Positions 62,653 to 64,000 of a stretch of 64,000 bases of DNA are shown in pieces; position 1 is the stretch's first letter, and every line of letters starts with the position of its first letter. Under the pieces are notes generated by a model, which saw nothing but the letters and a program-made list of their open reading frames with translations, searched no databases and had not been told where the DNA came from. The position numbers and the translations under genes were made by a program. Source of the DNA: Ancylobacter moscoviensis (GTDB lineage Bacteria > Pseudomonadota > Alphaproteobacteria > Rhizobiales > Xanthobacteraceae); contig NZ_VMBP01000007.1 in NCBI RefSeq assembly GCF_007559435.1, positions 62,001 to 126,000 of the forward strand, read 5' to 3'.

Positions 62653-63116
62653 GGGGTGGTCTCCCTGAAGGGTGGCGGCACGGCGGTCGTTCGCGGCCGT
62701 CATTCCGTCTGGTGTCGGATGCGTGCAGGCCGCGCGTGGCGCCTCGCCCTACTCCCCCCTTGGAGCGGGCGAGGGCCGATCGCGCGTAAGTCGGTTGCGG
62801 TCCCGCCATCCCCGGCGGGGCGGGCGATACGGGTTCGATAAAATATAAAATACATAGACTGAGTCAATAACTAAGATGCGCCCTGTGACGTAAATGCCGG
62901 GTATCGGGGCGGAGGGCGTCAGTAATGCGATCTGCGCGTCGACGTATGAAGGTTGTTCAATAGCCGTTTATGCAACATAGGCGTGCAGTTAAGTGACGTA
63001 TCGTCAGAGAATTCGAGTTCTCGAACCGTCCTCTCTTCTGTACGAAAGCCGGCGATCCGGGCGCCGTTGCCTGTCGGATCGCCGGCCGAGCCGTCCATCG
63101 CGCGCCGGTGGCGCCG
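62653..63116. other. promoter region of the transporter 2 operon, no gene seen
   Basis: A gap of about 460 bases. It contains palindromic element copy e (62841-62861) and a perfect small palindrome TGACG-TAT-CGTCA at 62994-63006; TGACGTA also occurs near 62886. The part between 62830 and 63010 is much AT-richer than the genes. No ORF with support was found. Confidence 0.6.
62841..62861. promoter_or_regulatory. palindromic element, copy e (upstream of FMN reductase/transporter 2)
   Basis: AAATAT-AAAATAC-ATAGACTG. The first 19 of 21 bases, with two changes, repeat copy d at 50416. It lies 189 bases before the reductase start, so the transcript probably has a long leader or begins at the upstream ATG region. 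Confidence 0.55.
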
Positions 63117-63737
63117 TCAGTTCGCGAAGAAGCGTTCGTCGGGCACGACGTTGAGCGCGATGGTCAGTCGGTTGGCGTAGCTGAAGAAGGCCGATATCTC
63201 GAGAATCTCCAGGATCGCCGCGGCGGAGAAGCCGAAATTGCCGAGCCGCGCCAGTCCCTTCTCGCCGAGCGACACCGGGTCGAGCGTCAGCCGCTCCACC
63301 GTCTCGGCGAGCACCTGATCGCGGTGCGACAGGCGCACATGATGATAGCCCTGCGCGATGCGGCGCGCCCGGATGGGGTCGCCGGTCGCCGCCGCCAGCG
63401 CCTGGGTGTGGTTGAACACACAGTAGCTGCAGTGGTTGGCGGCGGACGTCACCACCGCGATCAGCTCGCGCTCGGCCGCCGACAGGTGGCTCCGCGCCGG
63501 GTCGAACAGGTGCCTGTAGAAGGTCACCAGCCGGTAGGCGGTGTCCGGATTGGCGGAGAGCGCCCGCAGCCAGTTGGGAATGAAGCCGTAGTGGCGGCGG
63601 AAATCGTCGTAGATCTCCTTCAGATGGGCCGGCAGGCTGGCCTCGTCGCGAATGCCCAGGAGCGATATCGGCTCGGGGGTTTCGGCGGAGAAGGCCTCGG
63701 ATTCGGGACGGGTCGCGGCGAGGGAAGCGGTGGCCAT
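63117..63737 (-). CDS. AhpD-like peroxidase-related protein (full length)
   Basis: A 206-aa protein of the carboxymuconolactone-decarboxylase/peroxidase-related group: PAHLKEIYDDFRRHYGFIPN, LSAAERELIAVVTSAANHCS, then the motif CSYCVFNH with the Cys-x-x-Cys-x3-His redox site, and a C-terminal FFSYANRLTIALNVVPDERF, diagnostic of this group. It is a likely peroxidase or thiol-redox helper of the oxygenases. The partial gene at 63761 encodes a similar protein 23 bases upstream in the transcript. Confidence 0.88.
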   Translation of the reverse strand: MATASLAATRPESEAFSAETPEPISLLGIRDEASLPAHLKEIYDDFRRHYGFIPNWLRALSANPDTAYRLVTFYRHLFDPARSHLSAAERELIAVVTSAANHCSYCVFNHTQALAAATGDPIRARRIAQGYHHVRLSHRDQVLAETVERLTLDPVSLGEKGLARLGNFGFSAAAILEILEISAFFSYANRLTIALNVVPDERFFAN

Positions 63738-63760
63738 GGCGTCTCTCCGGTTCCGGGCGG

Positions 63761-64000
63761 TCAGCGGGTGAAATAGGCCTCGTCCGGCCGGACGCCGAGC
63801 GAGATGAAGATACGGTTGGTGTGGTTGAACCAGCTGCTGGTCTCCAGCGCCTCGAGGATCTCGGGGTCGCTCAGGCCGGCGGCGCGCAGCTCGTCCAGAT
63901 CGGCCGTCGAGACCGATTTCGGCGCCTTCGTCACCTTGGTGGCGAAGTCGACCAGCGCGTGCTCGCGCGGGGTCAGAGGCGCCAGATGCGGGTCGAGCGC
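63761..64000 (-). CDS. AhpD-like peroxidase-related protein (C-terminal part, runs off right edge)
   Basis: The last 79 residues of a protein resembling the C-terminal half of the gene at 63117: HLAPLTPREHALVDFATKVT, SVSTADLDELRAAGLSDPEI, and a closing SSWFNHTNRIFISLGVRPDE that matches the 'FFSYANRLTIALNV' end of its neighbour. The N-terminal half with the Cys-x-x-Cys motif is outside the window. The two genes probably work as a pair in one operon. Confidence 0.8.
   Translation of the reverse strand, partial: ALDPHLAPLTPREHALVDFATKVTKAPKSVSTADLDELRAAGLSDPEILEALETSSWFNHTNRIFISLGVRPDEAYFTR

Noticed and set aside
1-64000. tRNA or rRNA genes, prophage, intact insertion sequences
   Set aside because: I looked for conserved tRNA arms, rRNA segments, transposases and integrases in both strands and found none; a tRNA search program would settle the first point.

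Overview
This window is high-GC DNA with dense coding, many ATGA start/stop overlaps and short gaps. A SAM-II riboswitch, MetQ paralogues, a palindromic dispersed repeat of a type I recall from alphaproteobacterial genomes, and a rich set of ABC transporters and flavin monooxygenases suggest a metabolically versatile soil or water alphaproteobacterium, probably Hyphomicrobiales. No rRNA, tRNA, CRISPR array, prophage or intact insertion sequence was found. All gene names rest on reading protein sequence by eye, without database searches.

Layout. 1-4.1 kb: the end of a polyamine/amine-type ABC uptake operon (aminotransferase, binding protein, ATPase, permease running off the left edge). 4.1-5.3 kb: a low-information stretch with an azoreductase-like remnant and an 18-base tandem repeat. 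5.3-9.7 kb: a BenE-type carrier diverging from a MocR/PdxR-type regulator, then the PLP-homeostasis protein YggS and a small Cys-rich exported protein. 10-16.4 kb: a TetR regulator diverging from a YhiI/RbbA/YhhJ-type export system, then a PACE-type membrane protein. 16.6-29.2 kb: a diguanylate cyclase; a MarR-FUSC export pair; an MFS and small monooxygenase pair facing a LysR regulator; an AcrAB-type RND pump with its own TetR regulator and a recognisable AcrR-like operator; and a DUF4105 membrane protein.

29.3-33.7 kb: an arginine deiminase gene between two arginine/ornithine antiporter genes, without arcB or arcC. 34-40.7 kb: sulfur supply. This holds metN-metI-metQ behind a SAM-II riboswitch and a short Cys-Cys leader ORF, a divergent second metQ, an exported sulfurtransferase, and a YeeE/YedE thiosulfate-type channel.

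40.7-64 kb: the most interesting part, a 23-kb island almost all on the minus strand. It contains five NtaA/SnaA/DszA-type FMN monooxygenases, an SfnB/DszC-like flavin oxidoreductase, an SsuE/MsuE-like FMN reductase, two sugar-type (RbsABC/CUT2) ABC transporters with four binding proteins (three of them close paralogues with long C-terminal extensions), an HAD phosphatase and three AhpD/carboxymuconolactone-decarboxylase-like proteins. The simplest reading is a scavenging system for organosulfur compounds: uptake by ribose-type transporters, then reduced-flavin-dependent cleavage. A palindromic element, consensus TAGTCTAT-N7-ATAGACTA, lies before five transcription units (arcD, the sulfurtransferase, and three units of the island), suggesting one regulator for the whole 33-63 kb region. 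No candidate regulator for it is encoded in the window.
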